Source of the DNA: Hyphomicrobium sp.
Lineage (GTDB): Bacteria > Pseudomonadota > Alphaproteobacteria > Rhizobiales > Hyphomicrobiaceae
Reading direction: 5' to 3'
DNA length: 64,000 bases
NCBI GenBank assembly: GCA_022841965.1
Contig: JALHQM010000001.1
Location: 5,868 to 69,867 of the forward strand
Shown: positions 1-10,099 of the stretch, one piece after another
Layout of the letters: each line of letters starts with the position of its first letter
Position numbering within the stretch: the stretch's first letter is position 1
Notes under the pieces: model-generated
Database searches by the model: none
Seen by the model: the letters and a program-made list of their open reading frames with translations, nothing else
What the model was told of the DNA's origin: nothing
Position numbers and translations under genes: made by a program

Positions 1-77
1 TGCGCAGGCGCGTATGGGGCTTGATACTGGCCCACACTGCGCAGGCGCGTGTGGGGCTCTCTGTAGTGGCCCACACT
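1..77. repeat. Two imperfect tandem copies of a ~38-nt unit
   Basis: Unit 1 (1-37) and unit 2 (38-77) share a 21-nt core with one mismatch (1-21 versus 38-58), and both end in ggcccacac (29-37 and 69-77). The cccacac at 31-37 is complementary to gtgtggg at 50-56, so the junction can form a hairpin. The array reaches the left edge and may extend beyond it. No gene is visible here. Function unknown. Confidence 0.6.
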
Positions 78-85
78 CTGGAAAT

Positions 86-117
86 GGGGTCAGACCCCTG
101 AGTAGGGGTCTGACCCC
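86..117. repeat. Intergenic palindrome, copy 1
   Basis: Perfect inverted repeat with 14-nt arms (86-99 and 104-117) around a 4-nt loop (gagt). A near-identical copy lies at 4761-4792, so this is a dispersed palindrome rather than a one-off terminator. It sits in the leader upstream of the RidA gene. REP/BIME-like in form; the family is not recognised. Confidence 0.7.
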
Positions 118-240
118 GATTTACCGACCCCGATCACCGGTGTGGGGTGCTGGTCCTCTCGGTGACGGGCTGATAAAGACGCTCGCGCAACGGTTGGCAC
201 AGGGGTGCCGGGCCACTTTTTCGCGAGGAGTTTCACGTCC

Positions 241-588
241 ATGCAGATTGTTCGTCACGAAGCCAATGCCGTCTATTCGAAGGCCGTCGAGGCCAACGGC
301 TTCGTTTTTACAGCTGGCATCGTTCCAGCCAAGCTCGATGCAGATGCGAAAGCCCAGGCTGCGGAAGTGCTGGCGGAGATCGACCGTTTGCTGGCGCTGG
401 CGGGCACATCCAAAGCAAAGGTGGTGTTCGCCAACTTGTGGCTGGCGGACGTACGGCATCGCGAAGCCGTCAATGAAGCTTGGTCGGTGTGGATGGGGGG
501 CAAGGATGCGCCCGCACGCGCCACCGTCGAGGCCAAGCTGGTCGATCCGCGGATGTTGGTGGAAATCGGTGTGATCGCGGTCAAGTAG
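241..588 (+). CDS. RidA family reactive-intermediate deaminase
   Basis: A 115-residue protein of the RidA/YjgF/UK114 family, trimeric cytosolic enzymes that hydrolyse reactive enamine/imine intermediates released by PLP enzymes. The C-terminal part carries PARATVEAKL followed by LVEIGVIAV, which matches the family's arginine-containing active-site strand. Length is typical. The ATG at 241 was chosen over an upstream in-frame start at 205 because GAGGAG lies at a normal distance before it and homologues begin near this MQIVRHEANAVYS segment. It stands alone, with no operon partner. RidA members act on several substrates, so the exact substrate is open. Confidence 0.85.
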   Translation: MQIVRHEANAVYSKAVEANGFVFTAGIVPAKLDADAKAQAAEVLAEIDRLLALAGTSKAKVVFANLWLADVRHREAVNEAWSVWMGGKDAPARATVEAKLVDPRMLVEIGVIAVK

Positions 589-766
589 CCGTTTGGACAG
601 CAGAGATTGGCGAAATTATAGGCAGATGCAACTTGTGTTGCCGGTTTGCCGCGGCGTGGTCATTTTTGAAAACAGTGCGGAGAGGGGCTCGAAGCGGCGG
701 GGTGAATCTGTCACGCTTTAGTTTCAAGACTGACTTTTCCACCGGTTTCGAAGGCGCGGTGATACA

Positions 767-1108
767 ATGTTGAAATACTTCGCCATTCTAATGACCGCCT
801 GTGGATTGTTGGCGGGGACCGGGGTTCCGGCCGTCGCCGACGACAACGGAATGGCCGGATCGATCCACGATTTGCGCCGGGAAGGCCGCAAGCTTTGCCA
901 AGTCGATCACTGGCACTACGGAAGTGGTGTCGGATCGACGAAGAAGGCTGCCATGGTCGACGCGGTGGGATCTTGGCAGAGCTTCACAGCTCTAGAGTAT
1001 GGCTCGGACTGGGCTCGCTTCCAGAAGGCGAACAGCCGGAACGTCTCATGTGCGAATTCAGGTGGCGGCGGCGTGAGCTGCTCCATCGAAGGCCGGCCCT
1101 GCCGGTAA
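767..1108 (+). CDS. Small secreted hypothetical protein
   Basis: 113 residues with a clear Sec signal peptide (hydrophobic residues about 5-22, likely cleavage after AVA near residue 24). The mature part has four cysteines (CQVDHWHYG, NVSCANS, VSCSI and the C-terminal PCR), which suggests two disulfides in the periplasm. The central segment TKKAAMVDAVGSWQSFTALE resembles a conserved small secreted family that I recall from Hyphomicrobiales but cannot name. A strong terminator follows at 1244-1276. Function unknown. Confidence 0.65.
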   Translation: MLKYFAILMTACGLLAGTGVPAVADDNGMAGSIHDLRREGRKLCQVDHWHYGSGVGSTKKAAMVDAVGSWQSFTALEYGSDWARFQKANSRNVSCANSGGGGVSCSIEGRPCR

Positions 1109-1243
1109 TCGACTTTCGTTTCTTCACGTGCCTGTCTTTTCTCTCTCTCTCTCTCTCGCCTGCTTTTTCAATCTCTCTCTGATGCTCTGACTGACGATCA
1201 CATGCACGAAAAAAATCAGCCCCAGGGGCTGACGCAAAAAGAT

Positions 1244-1280
1244 AAGAGCCGGAGCGCTGCCCACGCTCCGGCTCTTTATA
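1244..1280. terminator. Bidirectional hairpin terminator
   Basis: Perfect 13-bp stem (1244-1256 with 1264-1276) and a 7-nt loop, followed by a T-rich stretch on the plus strand (tttatatttt). It lies between the convergent genes ending at 1108 (+) and 1359 (-), so it can serve both. Confidence 0.8.
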
Positions 1281-1358
1281 TTTTGCGCAGGGCGACACGC
1301 CTGCGGCGCTGGCTATAGCGCCTGCCGGCAGCTGGCCGCCGTGCGCGAAGTCGATCGA

Positions 1359-2177
1359 CTACCGGCCTGTCAGCAGGCGGCGCAGGATGGATTGGACGAA
1401 GCTCCAGCCCCAGCGGACGACAAAGTAGCGGATGATCCAGCCGATGACCCCCTTCGACTGGAAACCGGCGATGCCGCCTAAGAGATCGCGAATGACGGTA
1501 TCGAGGCTGCCGCCACCGGGGGGAAGCTGAATGCCGCCACCGTTGTTATCCGAGGGTGCGCGGGGGGCGCGTGGTTTTCCGCCGCCGGGAATGCTTTTGC
1601 CGCCGCGCCGGATAATGTCGGACAGATCTCCATATGGATTGTTGGCGCGGCCGATGCCTGGGCGGTCGCCGGGGACGGGCAGGGGGCGCTGATCGCCGAT
1701 ATCGATGTCGGCTGCTTTGGCGATCGGCGCGCCGACTTCGTTGCCGATCGTCGCCAGTGCGCCGCGCGCTTTGCTGTCGATGCCGCCCATGACGATGGCC
1801 GCGATGGCGGGGAGCATCTCTTTGATCAGGTTTTCGTCGACGCCGCTCTCGCGGGCGGCGCGGTGGGCCACTGTTCGGCTGCGGTCCTTGGACCAGAGGA
1901 CTGTGTCGAGGGCTTCGATGCCGGCTTCCTTGATGCCGGGGGAGGTCAAGGGCGCGTTGGGGGCGAGGGCCTTTTCGTAGTTGGCTTTGCCGAGTGCTGC
2001 GATGAGATCGGCGAGGCCGCCACGGTTGAAGGATTGGCGCTCCATGTTGCGGGAGAGCTCGGGGATGACGGCTTCCAGAACGCCGGCGGCCTGCTGGCGG
2101 TCGATGCCGAAACTCTTTGCGAGGTTGCCGACGACCTGGCCGCCCTGGCCTGCCGTCAGAATTTCCAGGATGTTCAC
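1359..2177 (-). CDS. DUF937 domain protein
   Basis: 272 residues from a GTG start at 2177, chosen because AAGGAGAA lies just upstream; the longer reading frame adds 40 residues of unlikely sequence. The N-terminal half (VNILEILTAGQGG, then alternating small and hydrophobic helices) matches the DUF937/YidB-like fold, whose function is not established. A Gly/Pro-rich linker (about residues 170-225) leads to a C-terminal segment with amphipathic or membrane-like helices (GVIGWIIRYFVVRWGWSFV). It is divergent from the pyrophosphatase gene. Confidence 0.75.
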   Translation of the reverse strand: MNILEILTAGQGGQVVGNLAKSFGIDRQQAAGVLEAVIPELSRNMERQSFNRGGLADLIAALGKANYEKALAPNAPLTSPGIKEAGIEALDTVLWSKDRSRTVAHRAARESGVDENLIKEMLPAIAAIVMGGIDSKARGALATIGNEVGAPIAKAADIDIGDQRPLPVPGDRPGIGRANNPYGDLSDIIRRGGKSIPGGGKPRAPRAPSDNNGGGIQLPPGGGSLDTVIRDLLGGIAGFQSKGVIGWIIRYFVVRWGWSFVQSILRRLLTGR

Positions 2178-2505
2178 CGTGTTCTCCTTCGGTGGCTGGC
2201 GTCCGGGACGCAAATCCCGCAGACGGCACGTAGCCTTGCCGCTCCCGTATAGCAACCCTGACAGGGGTTTCACCGGGGGGCGTGTTGAAATCCTCAAAAA
2301 TTGAGCGGGATTTACGACTTAAGTCGGCTGATTAACGCCTGTGCCTCAGTTGCACCGGCGCGTCACTTTTGGCATGGTCCGGCCGCGACTCGGGGGGCTA
2401 GCCCTCCGCAGACTCAAAAAATGCCGGGGGAGGCCCGGGCGCGGTTCGCGTCCGGCGCGAACTTTCGGAAAGTCATCGGCTCACCGCCGAAGGGGAGAAA
2501 CACTA

Positions 2506-4659
2506 ATGACGGAAATTCTTTGGGCGATCATCGCCTGCGGACTTCTGGCGTGCGTCTACGCCGCCGTGACGGCCCGCAACGTGATGGCGGCCGACGCGGG
2601 CAACGCCCGCATGCAGGAAATTGCAGCGGCCGTGCGCGAAGGCGCACAGGCCTATCTCGATCGCCAATACAAGACGATCGCGATTGTGGGTGTGTTGATC
2701 TTTGCGCTGGCGTGGATGCTGCTCGGTGCGGCTGTCGCCATGGGCTTTCTGATCGGCGCGGTGCTGTCGGGGCTCGCCGGCTACATCGGCATGAACGTTT
2801 CGGTGCGCGCCAACGTGCGCACGGCGCAGGCGGCGACGCAGTCGCTGGCCGCCGGTCTCGACATCGCCTTCAAGGCCGGTGCGGTGACGGGCATGCTCGT
2901 CGCCGGTCTCGCCCTTCTGGGCGTGGCGGTTTACTTCTACATTCTCACGGTCGTGATGGGCTTTGAGCCGGCCAGCCGCACCGTCATCGACGCGCTGGTG
3001 GCGCTGGGCTTTGGCGCCTCGCTGATCTCGATCTTCGCACGTCTGGGCGGCGGCATCTTCACCAAGGGTGCTGATGTCGGCGGCGACCTCGTCGGCAAGG
3101 TTGAAGCGGGCATTCCAGAAGACGACCCGCGCAACCCGGCAACAATCGCCGACAACGTCGGTGACAACGTCGGCGACTGCGCAGGCATGGCGGCTGACTT
3201 GTTCGAGACCTACGCGGTGACCGTGGTGGCCACGATGGTTCTGGCGGCGATCCTGTTTGCCGGCCAGCCGAACTTGTTGGCGCTCATGGTGTACCCGCTC
3301 GCGATCTGCGCGGCGTGCATCGTGACGTCGATCATCGGCATGTATTTCGTGAAGCTCGGGCCTAACGGCTCGATCATGGGCGCGCTGTACAAGGGCTTCA
3401 TTGCTTCGGCCGTGCTTTCTGTGGGTGGCCTCTGGGTTGCCACGCAGTATGTGCTCGGCGGGTATGAACTCGTCGGCAACGCCAAGGGCGTCGACATCAC
3501 GGGCATGAACCTCATGCTGTGCGGTCTCGTTGGTCTCGGCGTCACGGGCCTCATCATCTGGATCACGGAGTACTACACGGGCATCGGCTACCGCCCCGTG
3601 CGTTCGATCAGCCAGGCGTCGGTGACGGGGCATGGCACAAACGTGATCCAGGGTCTGGCCGTTTCGCTGGAAGCCTGCGCGCTGCCAACGCTCGTCATCG
3701 TGGCGGGCATCTTGTCGACCTACAATCTCGCTGGCCTCTTCGGCACCGCGATTGCCACGACGACCATGCTCGGTCTCGCCGGCGTGGTGGTGGCGCTCGA
3801 CGCCTTCGGCCCGGTGACGGACAACGCGGGCGGCATCGCTGAAATGGCGGGTCTACCCAAGGAAGTTCGCCGCTCGACGGACGCACTCGACGCGGTCGGT
3901 AACACGACCAAGGCTGTCACCAAGGGTTACGCCATCGGTTCGGCGGGTCTTGGCGCGCTGGTCCTGTTTGCAGCCTACAACTACGACCTCCAGTACTTCA
4001 TCTCGGAGGCCAACAAGGACGGCTCGACGGCGTATCAGTTCTTCAAGGGTGTGGAGATCAACTTCGGTCTCGACAATCCGTATGTCGTCGTCGGCCTGCT
4101 GCTGGGTGGCTTGATCCCGTACCTGTTCGGCGGCATGGCCATGACGGCGGTTGGCCGCGCGGCGGGCTCGATCGTGGAAGAGGTGCGGCGTCAGTTTAAG
4201 TCTAAGCCCGGCATCATGAAGGGCACCGAGAAGCCAGACTATGCGGCTGCGGTCGACATTCTGACGAAGGCTGCGATCAAGGAGATGATCGTGCCGTCGC
4301 TGTTGCCCGTGCTGTCGCCGATCGTTCTGTTCATGGTCATCAGCGCGATTGGCGGCAAGGGTGCCGCGTTCTCGGCGGTCGGCGCGATGCTGCTCGGCGT
4401 GATTGTGACGGGTCTCTTCGTTGCCATCTCGATGACCTCGGGCGGTGGCGCATGGGACAACGCCAAGAAGAGCTTCGAGGACGGCTTTGTCGACAAGGAT
4501 GGAGTTAAGCACGTCAAGGGTTCGGAGGCGCACAAGGCCTCGGTGACGGGCGATACGGTCGGTGATCCCTACAAGGATACCGCTGGCCCCGCCGTGAACC
4601 CCGCGATCAAGATCACCAACATCGTGGCGCTCTTGATGCTCGCCGTGCTGGCGCATTGA
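2506..4659 (+). CDS. hppA: Membrane-bound proton-pumping pyrophosphatase
   Basis: A 717-residue integral membrane enzyme (about 16 helices in this family) that couples pyrophosphate hydrolysis to proton export. The substrate loop [13 protein letters not shown] begins at residue 190 and is followed by [20 protein letters not shown], the Mg-PPi binding signature. The GNTTKA motif has Lys at residue 469 where potassium-dependent enzymes have Ala, which by family knowledge predicts a K+-independent H+-PPase. The ATG at 2506 follows AAGGGGAG; the reading frame is open upstream to 2341 but lacks the family N-terminus there. A terminator follows at 4724. Confidence 0.97.
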   Translation: MTEILWAIIACGLLACVYAAVTARNVMAADAGNARMQEIAAAVREGAQAYLDRQYKTIAIVGVLIFALAWMLLGAAVAMGFLIGAVLSGLAGYIGMNVSVRANVRTAQAATQSLAAGLDIAFKAGAVTGMLVAGLALLGVAVYFYILTVVMGFEPASRTVIDALVALGFGASLISIFARLGGGIFTKGADVGGDLVGKVEAGIPEDDPRNPATIADNVGDNVGDCAGMAADLFETYAVTVVATMVLAAILFAGQPNLLALMVYPLAICAACIVTSIIGMYFVKLGPNGSIMGALYKGFIASAVLSVGGLWVATQYVLGGYELVGNAKGVDITGMNLMLCGLVGLGVTGLIIWITEYYTGIGYRPVRSISQASVTGHGTNVIQGLAVSLEACALPTLVIVAGILSTYNLAGLFGTAIATTTMLGLAGVVVALDAFGPVTDNAGGIAEMAGLPKEVRRSTDALDAVGNTTKAVTKGYAIGSAGLGALVLFAAYNYDLQYFISEANKDGSTAYQFFKGVEINFGLDNPYVVVGLLLGGLIPYLFGGMAMTAVGRAAGSIVEEVRRQFKSKPGIMKGTEKPDYAAAVDILTKAAIKEMIVPSLLPVLSPIVLFMVISAIGGKGAAFSAVGAMLLGVIVTGLFVAISMTSGGGAWDNAKKSFEDGFVDKDGVKHVKGSEAHKASVTGDTVGDPYKDTAGPAVNPAIKITNIVALLMLAVLAH

Positions 4660-4723
4660 TGTTGGCGCCCGACGACTCCCCTCGCGGGGAGCCGGCCGCC
4701 GGGCGCGATGTTAGAAGACCAAA

Positions 4724-4749
4724 CCCCGGGAGCGATCCCGGGGTTTTTT
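4724..4749 (+). terminator. Rho-independent terminator after hppA
   Basis: A 7-bp GC stem (4724-4730 with 4737-4743), a 6-nt loop and six Ts at 4744-4749, 65 nt after the hppA stop codon. Confidence 0.9.
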
Positions 4750-4760
4750 GTTGGGGTTAT

Positions 4761-4792
4761 GGGGTGAGACCCCTGCTTAGGGGTCTGACCCC
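4761..4792. repeat. Intergenic palindrome, copy 2
   Basis: Inverted repeat with 14-nt arms (4761-4774 and 4779-4792, one mismatch) around gctt. It matches the element at 86-117 except for one arm base and the loop. It lies just after the hppA terminator and before a convergent gene. Confidence 0.7.
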
Positions 4793-4833
4793 GTTTCTAG
4801 CGCGATTGCTCCGGCCCCATGGCTCCTCTCGCT

Positions 4834-5181
4834 TCAGTCGAACGGCGGAAGGCTGGACTGCATCTTCTTGCTGAGCCCACTACGCACGAGCCGATAGGAT
4901 GCCGCCAGCCGGTGGCGCAACTCATCGCCTGGCGTGTTGAAGGGAAGGTTGATCCATGAGCGATGAAAGTAGGGCGCTCGTGCGCCGATGCCGGCGGCAA
5001 TCAACATCTCGGCCATTTCGATGCTTTCGGTCTTGACCGACACTCCGGGCATGGTGGCGCCGATGCAGGCGAACATCTTGCCGCCAATCTTCCACGCATC
5101 GTGACCGCCGCCGCCCCAGGGGTCGGAGACCTCGGCGCCGGGGAAGCTCTTGCAGATCGCGTTCACTCGCTTGCGACTCAT
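4834..5181 (-). CDS. MmcQ/YjbR family protein
   Basis: 115 residues beginning MSRKRVNAICKSFPGAE. The segments DPWGGGGHDAWKIGGKMFAC and APYFHRSWINLPFN match the MmcQ/YjbR (CyaY-like fold) family; some members are described as DNA-binding but no precise role is established. The start at 5181 fits family length; the frame is open for about 150 codons upstream without family similarity. It lies 71 nt downstream of bamE on the same strand and may be co-transcribed. Confidence 0.8.
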   Translation of the reverse strand: MSRKRVNAICKSFPGAEVSDPWGGGGHDAWKIGGKMFACIGATMPGVSVKTESIEMAEMLIAAGIGARAPYFHRSWINLPFNTPGDELRHRLAASYRLVRSGLSKKMQSSLPPFD

Positions 5182-5252
5182 GGGGTCCAATCCGCGATTG
5201 GCGACCTCACTCGACGACAGAGCTCGATTGCCAGTCCGCGAGGCCTTAGACG

Positions 5253-5735
5253 CTAACCGCCACCGAAGAGTTGTTGCTGGCCGAGGTTGCGGAAGAGCTG
5301 TTTGAGGATGCCGTCTTCGGAGCCGCCGGGGGCGGGCGTGGTGCGCGAGACGAAGTCGAAGACCTTGCCGTCTTTCAGGCCGTAGTTGGCGACGCGGTCG
5401 ACCATGCCGGTCTGATTGAAATAGACGGCGACGACTTTGCGGTCTTTCTCTTGCGGTTCGAAGAAGGCCTTCTGCGCCATGGTGCTGGAAATGTAATAGT
5501 AGACTTGGCCGGAGCCGGTGGTCGTCGTCGTGGTCGGCGTGCCAAGCGAGAGCTTGACCTGCTCCTGCATCATGCCCGGCTGGATCTGCTGGAGATCTGA
5601 ATCGCGGAAGAGCTGGCCGTGCTTGGTGACCGTTTCCGAGCAACCGCCCGCAAGGAGGAGACCGGCCGCCAGCATCGCGCCCGCAACGAGACGGGGCAGA
5701 CCATTCAGGGGCGGGATTGAGGGTTTGCGGGTCAC
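5253..5735 (-). CDS. bamE: Outer membrane assembly factor BamE (SmpA/OmlA)
   Basis: A lipoprotein subunit of the BAM complex that inserts beta-barrel proteins in the outer membrane. A lipobox LAGGC places the lipidated Cys at residue 32 when the GTG at 5735 is used (AGGA lies 6 nt upstream); an ATG at 5798 would add 21 residues. The mature part has the BamE core: FRDSDLQQIQPGMMQEQVKL, then a strand-rich region with YYYISSTMAQKAFF and VVAVYFNQTGMV. It is divergent from the CBP3 chaperone gene, the usual alphaproteobacterial arrangement. Confidence 0.88.
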   Translation of the reverse strand: MTRKPSIPPLNGLPRLVAGAMLAAGLLLAGGCSETVTKHGQLFRDSDLQQIQPGMMQEQVKLSLGTPTTTTTTGSGQVYYYISSTMAQKAFFEPQEKDRKVVAVYFNQTGMVDRVANYGLKDGKVFDFVSRTTPAPGGSEDGILKQLFRNLGQQQLFGGG

Positions 5736-5954
5736 GGCGGTCCTGGGTGAGATCTGAGATGGGGAGAGATCTGGGGAATCATGCGGCCCGTTTGTCAATC
5801 GAAGCGCTTATCCGGTGGCGTGCCTGCTGGCAACGCGGCGGACATGAGGTTTACACGCCTATTTGCCGTCGCCGCCGTGGGCGGCTAGGACTGCGGCGCG
5901 ATCCCGACCTCGCAGCACACCCAACAAACGCGAACCCGAACTGGACTAACCCCC

Positions 5955-6473
5955 ATGCTGACTTGGCTTTTCAACCGTTCCGACAGCAGACGTAGAGCAA
6001 CCGAGCTTTATGGCGCGGTCGTGACCTTGGCGCGTCGGCCGGAGCTTTATGCTCAGATGGGGGTGGCGGATACCCCGGAGGGGCGGTACGAAGCGCTTGT
6101 TCTGTCGCTGTTTTTGGTGTTGGAGCGGTTGCGGGGTGAGGGCGAAGCGGCCACGGGTCATGCGCAGGCGCTGATTGAGGCGTTCGTGACCGACATGGAC
6201 GACAACATGCGGGAAATGGGTGTCGGCGACCTCACCGTGCCGAAGAAAGTGAAGAAGGCGGCCGGTGCGCTGTACGACCGGGCGGAGGCGTATCGGGCGG
6301 CCATGGCTGTCGCGGGCAATGGGGAACTGGCGGCCGTGCTGTCGCGTCTCATCCCAGCGGCGGAGGGGGCGACACTGGATGGCGAGGCTCTAGCGGGGGA
6401 TATGAGATCGCGGGCCACGCTGCTGGCGGCACAGCCGCTGACGAAATTGATCGCCGGGGACTTGCCGGCTTAA
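5955..6473 (+). CDS. Ubiquinol-cytochrome c chaperone (CBP3 family)
   Basis: 172 residues of the ubiquinol-cytochrome c chaperone (CBP3/UQCC1-like) family, thought to assist cytochrome bc1 assembly. Recognised from the N-terminal TELYGAVVTLARRPELYAQM, the GRYEALVLSLFLVLERL helix and the DNMREMGVGDLTVPKKVKK segment. First gene of a + strand cluster continuing with YceD, plsX, fabH, ihfA and a MerR-type gene, a gene order typical of Hyphomicrobiales. Confidence 0.85.
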   Translation: MLTWLFNRSDSRRRATELYGAVVTLARRPELYAQMGVADTPEGRYEALVLSLFLVLERLRGEGEAATGHAQALIEAFVTDMDDNMREMGVGDLTVPKKVKKAAGALYDRAEAYRAAMAVAGNGELAAVLSRLIPAAEGATLDGEALAGDMRSRATLLAAQPLTKLIAGDLPA

Positions 6474-6534
6474 CGAAGCGCTTGGGGCGCGGTCTGACCT
6501 TTCTATATTCAGCTCTTGGCGATGAGGCCCCGCG

Positions 6535-7059
6535 ATGATCGACCTGTCCGAAGCACTGCCTCTCGATTGGACGATCGAGACAACGGCCGTTCCCGATCGC
6601 GGACTGAAGGGAACGCGCGCGGCGACTGAACCGGAGCGCGTGGCGCTGGCGGCGGCGCTGGGCCTTCTGTCGTGCGATGCGCTGGAGGCGACGTATCAGA
6701 TCCGTGCCGTGGGCGACGGGGCGTACCGGCTCGAAGGCGGGATCGATGCGGCGGTGACGCAGGCGTGCGTCATTTCGTTGGAGCCCATCGCAGGGCGGGT
6801 TGCGGAGGCTTTCAGCGTCGAGTTCCGGCGGGAGGTTACAACCGAGCCCGTGGAGGGGGAGGCGGAGATTTTGTCGGCAGCCGACGTGGAGCCGATCGAG
6901 AACGACAGAATCGCGGTGGGGCGGATCGTGTACGAGGCTTTGTCGGCGGGGCTTGATCCTTATCCGCGTAAGGATGATGCGGCGTTCGAGTGGACCGACC
7001 CGAAGCTGGCTGAGGGGGCGGGCAACCCGTTCGCGGTCTTGAAGAAGCTGAAGGACTAG
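6535..7059 (+). CDS. YceD/DUF177 family protein
   Basis: 174 residues. YceD/DUF177 proteins are linked to 23S rRNA maturation in other bacteria and usually sit next to rpmF or plsX. The features seen are a beta-rich core with TQACVISLEPIAGRVAEAFS, an acidic stretch (EPVEGEAEILSAADVEPIEN) and a C-terminal LDPYPRKDDAAFEW. The family's C-x(n)-C type motif is reduced to a single Cys in QACV here. It lies 61 nt after the CBP3 gene and 202 nt before plsX. Confidence 0.82.
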   Translation: MIDLSEALPLDWTIETTAVPDRGLKGTRAATEPERVALAAALGLLSCDALEATYQIRAVGDGAYRLEGGIDAAVTQACVISLEPIAGRVAEAFSVEFRREVTTEPVEGEAEILSAADVEPIENDRIAVGRIVYEALSAGLDPYPRKDDAAFEWTDPKLAEGAGNPFAVLKKLKD

Positions 7060-7261
7060 GTTTGCAGGCTCACGTGTCGGAGCGGCATTTCAGGGGATCA
7101 CGGACACCGCGACCGAATTAGCGGTTGTCAGGTGACGGCTTAAGGCTATTTTCCGGCTCTCAATCCGCCGTCGCACAGGGACTGTTGGGGCCATTCCGGC
7201 TCTGGCGGGCCGGCTCTGGCGGGGTGGCGGCCCTCAGCATCACAGAAGCGAACCTCTCACC

Positions 7262-8317
7262 ATGGTGGAACCTCGAACGCTGGCTCTCGATGCCATGGGC
7301 GGCGACCATGGGCCGGAGGTTGTTGTTCCGGGGGCGGCGATTTCGCTCGTCCGGCATCCGCAGCTGTCGTTTATTTTCTACGGCGATGAAGCGCGCATTT
7401 CTCCGGTGCTGGATCAGCATCCGGCGTTGAAGGCGCGGTCGCGCGTGGTGCATACGGCGCTGACCGTCAGCATGGACGACAAGCCGAGCCAAGCGTTGCG
7501 GCGGGGTAAGGGGTCCAGCATGTGGCTGGCGCTCGACGCGGTGAAGACGGGTGAGGCGCACGCGGCGGTGTCGGCTGGAAACACGGGCGCGCTGATGGCG
7601 ATGGCGCGGCTGATCTTGCGGCCGATGACGGGTATTGAACGGCCGGCGATCGCGGCGCTGTGGCCGACGGTCAAATCGGAATGCATCGTGCTCGATGTGG
7701 GGGCGAACATCGGTGCATCGGGGCAGCAGCTGGCGGAGTTCGCGTTGATGGGGGCTGCGATGGCGCGGTCACTGTTTCATGTCGAGCGGCCGACGGTGGG
7801 ATTGCTCAATGTGGGCGTGGAAGAGATCAAGGGCGGGGACGAGGTCAAGGACGCGCATGCGATCCTCAAGGGGGGCGATTTACCGCTCGACTACCGGGGA
7901 TATATCGAGGGCGACGAGATTGGCCAGGGCCGGGTCGATGTGGTGGTCGTGGAAGGTTTTGCCGGGAACATCGCCTTGAAAACGGCGGAGGGGACGGCTC
8001 GGCAGATCGGGCAGTATCTCAAGGACGCGATGACGCGGTCGTGGGCGTCCAAGATGGGCGCGCTGATGGCGCGGGGCGGGTTCAAGGTGTTGAAACACAA
8101 GATGGACCCGCGCCGGGTCAACGGGGGAACGTTCCTCGGACTGAACGGAATCGCGGTGAAGAGCCACGGTGGCATCGATGCGCTGGGCTTTGCGAGCGCG
8201 GTTGATCTCGGCTACGAGATGGCTCAGAGCGGGCTCTTGAAGCGCCTCGGGAGCGATCTCGACGGGTTTCATCATACGTTGGACAAATCTACACAGGCAG
8301 CCGCGCCCGGGACTTAA
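7262..8317 (+). CDS. plsX: Phosphate acyltransferase PlsX
   Basis: 351 residues, full length. PlsX converts acyl-ACP to acyl-phosphate, the acyl donor for PlsY in phospholipid synthesis, at the inner face of the membrane. The N-terminus [19 protein letters not shown] is the family signature; [31 protein letters not shown] and the C-terminal [14 protein letters not shown] are also present. It is followed after 74 nt by fabH, the usual pairing, and is probably in one operon. Confidence 0.95.
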   Translation: MVEPRTLALDAMGGDHGPEVVVPGAAISLVRHPQLSFIFYGDEARISPVLDQHPALKARSRVVHTALTVSMDDKPSQALRRGKGSSMWLALDAVKTGEAHAAVSAGNTGALMAMARLILRPMTGIERPAIAALWPTVKSECIVLDVGANIGASGQQLAEFALMGAAMARSLFHVERPTVGLLNVGVEEIKGGDEVKDAHAILKGGDLPLDYRGYIEGDEIGQGRVDVVVVEGFAGNIALKTAEGTARQIGQYLKDAMTRSWASKMGALMARGGFKVLKHKMDPRRVNGGTFLGLNGIAVKSHGGIDALGFASAVDLGYEMAQSGLLKRLGSDLDGFHHTLDKSTQAAAPGT

Positions 8318-8391
8318 GTTCCAGCGGGTCAGTCCTGCAACCCTTCCGTACCGCTCGGCACGGCGGGGCAAAACCCAGAAGAGGCACGAGC

Positions 8392-9369
8392 GTGGCAGTC
8401 ATCCGATCGGTCATTCGCGGTGTGGGCGCGCATCTCCCCAAGCGCGTTGTCACCAATGATGATTTGGCCAAGATCGTGGATACGACGGACGAATGGATCG
8501 TCGAGCGGTCGGGCATTCGTTCGCGGCACATTGCGGGCGATGATGAGCTGACGTCGGACCTGGGGATTGGCGCGGCGAAGCAGGCGCTCGTGCGGGCCGG
8601 CATCGATCCCGTGGAGATTGATCTCGTCATCTGCGCGACGGCGACGCCGGACCGGACGTTTCCGGCAACGGCGGTGCGCATTCAACACGCGCTGGGTATC
8701 ACGAAGGGCGCTGCATTTGATGTGCAGGCGGTGTGCTCGGGCTTCGTTTTTGCAATGACGGTGGCGGATAACTTTCTCAAGACCGGCCAGTTCAAGCGGG
8801 CTCTGGTGATCGGTGCGGAAACGTTTTCGCGCATTCTCGATTGGAGCGATCGTTCAACCTGCGTGTTGTTCGGAGATGGCGCGGGCGCGGTGGTGCTGGA
8901 AGCGCAACCACAGCATGGAGGCCGCGACGACCGGGGCATTTTGTCGACGATCATCCGGTCGGATGGGCGGTTTGAGGATCTCCTTTATGTCGATGGCGGG
9001 CCGGGATCGACCAAGACGGTCGGGCATCTGAGGATGAACGGGCGGGAGGTGTTCCGGAACGCCGTTCAAAAGATTTCAGGGGTGATCGAGGAGACGCTGG
9101 TGGCCACCGGCTACACGGCCGACGAGATCGATCTGTTCGTGCCCCATCAAGCGAACGCGCGCATTTTGGATGGGATTGCCAAGAAGCTCGGGGTCGATCC
9201 GGCGAAGATCATGATGACGCTTTCCCGGCACGGCAACACGTCGGCGGCTTCGATTCCACTGGCTTTGGCTGCCGCGGTCGATGAGCACCGGGTCAAGGAA
9301 GGGCAACTTGTGCTCATGGAGGCCATGGGCGGAGGATTTACCTGGGGTGCGGTGCTCGTGCGTTGGTAA
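8392..9369 (+). CDS. fabH: 3-oxoacyl-ACP synthase III
   Basis: 325 residues from a GTG start. FabH condenses acetyl-CoA with malonyl-ACP to start type II fatty acid synthesis in the cytosol. The catalytic triad is visible: Cys115 (VQAVCSGF), His252 (VPHQANARI) and Asn282 ([10 protein letters not shown]). The C-terminus [16 protein letters not shown] is typical. It follows plsX and precedes ihfA. Confidence 0.95.
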   Translation: MAVIRSVIRGVGAHLPKRVVTNDDLAKIVDTTDEWIVERSGIRSRHIAGDDELTSDLGIGAAKQALVRAGIDPVEIDLVICATATPDRTFPATAVRIQHALGITKGAAFDVQAVCSGFVFAMTVADNFLKTGQFKRALVIGAETFSRILDWSDRSTCVLFGDGAGAVVLEAQPQHGGRDDRGILSTIIRSDGRFEDLLYVDGGPGSTKTVGHLRMNGREVFRNAVQKISGVIEETLVATGYTADEIDLFVPHQANARILDGIAKKLGVDPAKIMMTLSRHGNTSAASIPLALAAAVDEHRVKEGQLVLMEAMGGGFTWGAVLVRW

Positions 9370-9544
9370 ATTTTCCCGTTTCGAGCCCATGATTTGTTGC
9401 AGTGCGGTAAGGACGTTTGGGATAAGTGTTTAGTTTCAGCATGTTGCACGCTGCTCCTCGTTGACCGGAGACGTTGCCGCCGCTAGCATTGTTTTGCACC
9501 ACGATAAGAAGAGTGCGGACAATTGCGGGGAGGCGCGATTTTAC

Positions 9545-9862
9545 ATGGCTGGGAAAACATTGACGCGAGCGGATCTTGCTGAGGCAGTGGTCAAAAAGGT
9601 CGGACTGCCGCGCAACGAGTCGCAAGATCTTGTCGAGCTTGTGTTAGCTGAGATTTCGGGAAGCCTCGCGAAGGGTGACAGCGTGAAGCTGTCGTCGTTT
9701 GGATCATTCGGCATCCGGCAGAAGGGCCAGCGCGTTGGCCGCAATCCAAAGACGGGCAAGGAAGTCCCGATTACGCCGCGCCGTGTTTTGGTGTTTCGTC
9801 CGAGCAATATTATGAAGGACCGGATTAACTCCGGCCGCATGCGGCGCAAGGCTGCAGAATAG
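9545..9862 (+). CDS. ihfA: Integration host factor subunit alpha
   Basis: 105 residues. IHF-alpha pairs with IHF-beta to bend DNA. The HU/IHF fold is clear: N-terminal helices ([16 protein letters not shown]), then [20 protein letters not shown] and the DNA-intercalating arm [11 protein letters not shown], ending in [15 protein letters not shown]. The ATG at 9545 starts the conserved N-terminus; the open frame upstream to 9461 has no family similarity. Confidence 0.93.
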   Translation: MAGKTLTRADLAEAVVKKVGLPRNESQDLVELVLAEISGSLAKGDSVKLSSFGSFGIRQKGQRVGRNPKTGKEVPITPRRVLVFRPSNIMKDRINSGRMRRKAAE

Positions 9863-10099
9863 TTCACGCGCTTTCAGCGATCATTTGATTGGGTCATTGA
9901 TTGCACGGTGACCGCGGGGATGTGGCCGTTGTGCTTGGCGCGGCGTGGAATTTTTCGAACACGCGCTTTTGTCCACACCACCGACACAGTTCCTCCCGAT
10001 CACGCGGGACGAGTGGATGCGCGTTGCGTTATGATCAGGTCTTCATGACGTTGCAGCACGTGCAGATCATCCGACACACCGGAGCGAAGGACCCTTGTT

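Noticed and set aside
1135-1185. CT-dinucleotide tract
   Set aside because: Simple low-complexity sequence after a gene end and before a terminator; no frame depends on it.
2503-4656. Long minus-strand frames opposite hppA
   Set aside because: His/Arg-rich shadow translations of a clearly coding + strand gene.
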